Source: Phycisphaera mikurensis NBRC 102666
GTDB lineage: Bacteria > Planctomycetota > Phycisphaerae > Phycisphaerales > SM1A02
NCBI GenBank assembly: GCA_945870475.1
Contig: CAMBSR010000124.1
Span: 1-6,800 of the forward strand
Length of the DNA: 6,800 nucleotides
Reading direction: 5' to 3'
Position numbers and translations under genes: made by a program. Shown here in pieces: positions 4,678 through 6,800 of the stretch; the stretch's first letter is position 1; each line of letters opens with the position of its first letter. The notes beneath the pieces are model-generated. The model was not told the DNA's origin. It ran no database searches and worked only from the letters and a program-made list of their open reading frames with translations.

Positions 4678-6800
4678 ATGAAGAACCTCGTGCAGCGCAA
4701 GACCTGGATTGCCATGTTCGTCATCTGCGTGGCGGCGCTCCAGGCCTACGCGCCGGCGATCCGTGCTGGCTGGATCTGGGACGACGACTCGTACATCCTG
4801 GAAAACCCCGCGGTGCAGCTCCCGGGCGGCGTGCTCGATGCGTGGGTGCCGGGCTCCACGCCGCAGTACTACCCGCTGGTGTTCGTGAGTTTCTGGGTGC
4901 AGCATGCCGTGCATGGGCTGGATCCGTTCGGGTACCACCTGGCGAACGTGCTGCTCCACGTGGGTTCGAGCATCATGCTCTGGCGGCTCCTTCGGCGGAT
5001 GCGCGTCCCCGGTTCGCTGCTCGCGGCGGGGCTCTTCGCGCTCCATCCGGTGCAGGTGGAGACCGTGGCCTGGGTCACGGAACGCAAGAACGTGCTGTCG
5101 ATGGCGTTCGCGCTGGCGTCGCTCATCTCGTGGGTGCGGTTTTTCCAGGACACGCGGCCGTTTGCGGCGCGGGCAGGGTGGTGGGGGCTTTCGTTCGTCC
5201 TCTTCGCCATGGCCATGCTCTCCAAGACCACCGCGGTGGCGGTGCCGGTGGCGATGGTGGCCATCGCATGGTGGCGCCCGTGGGAAACGGCGGACGATGA
5301 CGAGGAGCTGGGCCTGTACCGCCCGGCATCGCCCATGGGTGCGACGGTGGCGCTCGCCATGCCGTTCTTCGCGCTCGGCATCGCCATGGGGCTCTTCACC
5401 GCCTGGGTGGAAGCAACGCACGTGGGCGCCACCGGCGCCGAATTCGCGCGGCCTGCGATGGAACGCCTCATGCAGGCGGCGCAGGCGTGGTGGTTCTACC
5501 TGGGAACCTGGGGCTGGCCGCATGGGCTGATGTTCGTCTATCCGGCCTTCGACGGCCCGGCGTGGCTGCCGTGGCTGGCGCTGGTGGCGGGGCTCTCCGT
5601 CGCGGTGGCGGCGTTCGTGGCCGCACGGCGCGGCGTGCGCGGGCCGATGGTGGCGTTCCTCTGCTACTCGGCCGGCGTCTTCCCGGCGCTCGGCTTCATC
5701 AACCTCTATCCGCTCCGGTTTGCGCCGGTGGCTGATCACTTCGGATACGTGGCGAGCGCGGTGCTCGCGCCCGCGGCCGCGTGGTGCGTGCTGCGCGCGC
5801 TGCGAGCGGCGGAGGCGCGCGGGCTGTCGGTTCCGGCGTGCATCGTGCTCGGCATGACATTGCTCGGCGGGCTGGCCGTTGCGACCAACGCGTACGCCGT
5901 GCGTTTCGCGGATGCCGAGACGCTCTGGCGCGCATCGCTTGCCGACAACCCGCGCGCGTGGCTCGCTTCCAACAACCTGGTGGAGATCCTGCTGAAGCGC
6001 ATGCAGGCCGCCATGGACGCCAACGATGCGGCGGCACGCGATGCAGCGCTCTCAGAGGCTTCGGAGCTTGCGGAACTCTCCGTGTCGCTCGCCGGATCGA
6101 TCGACATGCCCGTGCAATCCAACCTGAGCGAGGTGCGCCGCCTGCAGGGAAGGCTGCCGGAGGCACTGACGGCCCTCAACGCGGCCATCGCCATCCAGCC
6201 GGATGCGCCCGGGCCGTACTGGCAGCGCGGGCGCATCGTGGAACTCCTCGGCCGCGTGCCGGACGCGGGGCCGGAGTACGCCCGCGCCGTGGAACTCTCG
6301 CCGCGCAACGCCATCTACCTGCGCGAGTACGCCCGCTGGCTCACGAACGCCGGCCGTCTGCCGGAAGCGCGCTCCACGGCCGCGCGCATCGCCGCACTCG
6401 ACCCGCAGGATGCCGAGGCGCTCGCGAACCTCGGCTCGCTGGAGCTCGAGCTCGGCGAGGTGCAGCCCGCGCGCGAGCACCTCCTGCGGGCCCTCGCCTT
6501 CGCCGAGGGCGATATCTCGACGACGATCGCGGTACGCGCCGTGCGCGCATGCCTGGCTGCGCCGGTGCAGCCGGCATCGGCCGAGCAGGCATTGGCGATT
6601 TCCAACGGTCTGGTGGCCATGACCCGCGGTCAGGACCCCATTGCGATGCTCCTCCTGGCACGATCGCAGGCCGCGATGGGTGATCCGGCGGCGCGCCCCA
6701 CGCTCGCCCGCGCGGACGCGTTGTTGGCAACGGCCGATGCGGAAGTTCTTACCGCAGCTGGCCCCGAGCGGGCTGCGGCGGAAGCGGCGATTGCGCTTAT
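4678..6800 (+). CDS. TMTC-like GT-C family membrane protein with C-terminal TPR domain (truncated by right window edge)
   Basis: The frame is open from the ATG at 4678 to the window edge (707 codons seen, no stop). Residues 1-405 form a polytopic membrane region with about 9-11 helices. It has hallmarks of bacterial TMTC/O-mannosyltransferase-like proteins: an acidic first outer loop WDDDSYILENP (34-44), YHLANVLLH (86-94), ALHPVQVETVAWVTERKNVL (121-140), LSKTTA (181-186), WPHGLMFVYP (280-289) and RFAPVADHFGYVAS (347-360). GT-C enzymes use lipid-linked sugars and an acidic residue in the first outer loop for catalysis, so Asp35-37 are the candidate catalytic residues. Residues about 414-440 (LWRASLADNP, AWLASNNL) lead into TPRs. 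The likely role is glycosylating exported proteins; donor and substrate are unknown. It starts 33 bases after ccsA with no terminator between them, so cotranscription is plausible. No Shine-Dalgarno sequence is visible; Met13 (4714) is a less likely start because it removes part of the first helix. Confidence 0.85.
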   Translation, partial: MKNLVQRKTWIAMFVICVAALQAYAPAIRAGWIWDDDSYILENPAVQLPGGVLDAWVPGSTPQYYPLVFVSFWVQHAVHGLDPFGYHLANVLLHVGSSIMLWRLLRRMRVPGSLLAAGLFALHPVQVETVAWVTERKNVLSMAFALASLISWVRFFQDTRPFAARAGWWGLSFVLFAMAMLSKTTAVAVPVAMVAIAWWRPWETADDDEELGLYRPASPMGATVALAMPFFALGIAMGLFTAWVEATHVGATGAEFARPAMERLMQAAQAWWFYLGTWGWPHGLMFVYPAFDGPAWLPWLALVAGLSVAVAAFVAARRGVRGPMVAFLCYSAGVFPALGFINLYPLRFAPVADHFGYVASAVLAPAAAWCVLRALRAAEARGLSVPACIVLGMTLLGGLAVATNAYAVRFADAETLWRASLADNPRAWLASNNLVEILLKRMQAAMDANDAAARDAALSEASELAELSVSLAGSIDMPVQSNLSEVRRLQGRLPEALTALNAAIAIQPDAPGPYWQRGRIVELLGRVPDAGPEYARAVELSPRNAIYLREYARWLTNAGRLPEARSTAARIAALDPQDAEALANLGSLELELGEVQPAREHLLRALAFAEGDISTTIAVRAVRACLAAPVQPASAEQALAISNGLVAMTRGQDPIAMLLLARSQAAMGDPAARPTLARADALLATADAEVLTAAGPERAAAEAAIAL
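6106..6513 (+). repeat. Four in-register 34-residue TPR units in the TMTC-like protein
   Basis: Residues 477-510, 511-544, 545-578 and 579-612 of the membrane protein are four adjacent units of exactly 34 residues (102 bases each). TPR consensus positions line up. Position 15 is Gly and position 20 is Ala in all four units. Position 8 is small in all four (Ser, Gly, Ala, Gly), position 27 is Ala, Ala, Ile, Ala, and position 32 is Pro in the first three. The units are diverged at the DNA level, so this is a protein repeat and not a recent tandem duplication. Residues 425-476 before it look like a degenerate TPR-like helix pair with a longer Ala-rich helix, and 613-707 are helical but not clearly TPR. 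Such arrays usually bind peptides or proteins. Confidence 0.85.

Noticed and set aside
4143..5300. Plus-strand 385-codon open frame crossing the ccsA/TMTC-like junction
   Set aside because: It overlaps the WWD region of ccsA and the N-terminal motifs of the TMTC-like gene, and its own product is Arg/Gly/Ala-rich without recognisable features.
2761..5739. A 992-codon open frame on the minus strand lying across ccsA and the TMTC-like gene
   Set aside because: It is in codon register with both sense genes, so it can only be interrupted where they use TTA, CTA or TCA, which are very rare at this GC content. Its product is dominated by His, Arg, Glu and Gly with no domain-like pattern, while the sense frames are clear membrane proteins.
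6441..6456. Palindrome GAGCTCGAGCTC near 6440-6456
   Set aside because: It arises from alternating Glu and Leu codons in the fourth TPR helix; no regulatory role is expected within the gene.

Overview
The window is high-GC bacterial DNA, about two-thirds G+C by eye, with very few TTA, CTA or TCA codons in its genes. It is almost fully coding. The best fit is a member of the Planctomycetota, possibly Phycisphaerae. This rests on a split system II cytochrome c maturation pair with unusually large extracytoplasmic regions, a bacterial TMTC-like membrane glycosyltransferase carrying TPRs, and two genes without a visible Shine-Dalgarno sequence. The assignment is inference from gene content and style; no rRNA or other phylogenetic marker is present.

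Layout, left to right. (1) On the minus strand, running off the left edge, is the N-terminal part of an exported cyclophilin-type peptidyl-prolyl isomerase (1-287). (2) A short divergent intergenic region (288-413) separates it from the rightward genes and must carry both start regions. (3) On the plus strand, resB/ccsB (414-2867) and ccsA (2860-4644) overlap by 8 bp and encode the two halves of a system II cytochrome c synthase. All four histidines expected for heme handling and the tryptophan-rich WWD motif are visible. (4) After a 33-bp gap, a TMTC/GT-C-like polytopic membrane protein with a C-terminal TPR domain (4678 onward) runs off the right edge.

Working together: ResB and CcsA carry heme across the cytoplasmic membrane and attach it to CXXCH apocytochromes outside. 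The isomerase is a folding catalyst for exported proteins. The TMTC-like protein is probably a lipid-linked sugar transferase acting on the outer face of the membrane. The region therefore looks like a neighbourhood for maturing exported proteins. The tight coupling of resB and ccsA is seen directly; a functional link to the flanking genes is only inferred.

I found no RNA gene, mobile element, CRISPR array or clear terminator. I do not see an undescribed system. The points most worth a second look are the roughly 265-residue extracytoplasmic domain in front of the CcsA core, the roughly 640-residue extracytoplasmic part of ResB, and the TMTC-like/TPR gene just behind the cytochrome c genes.
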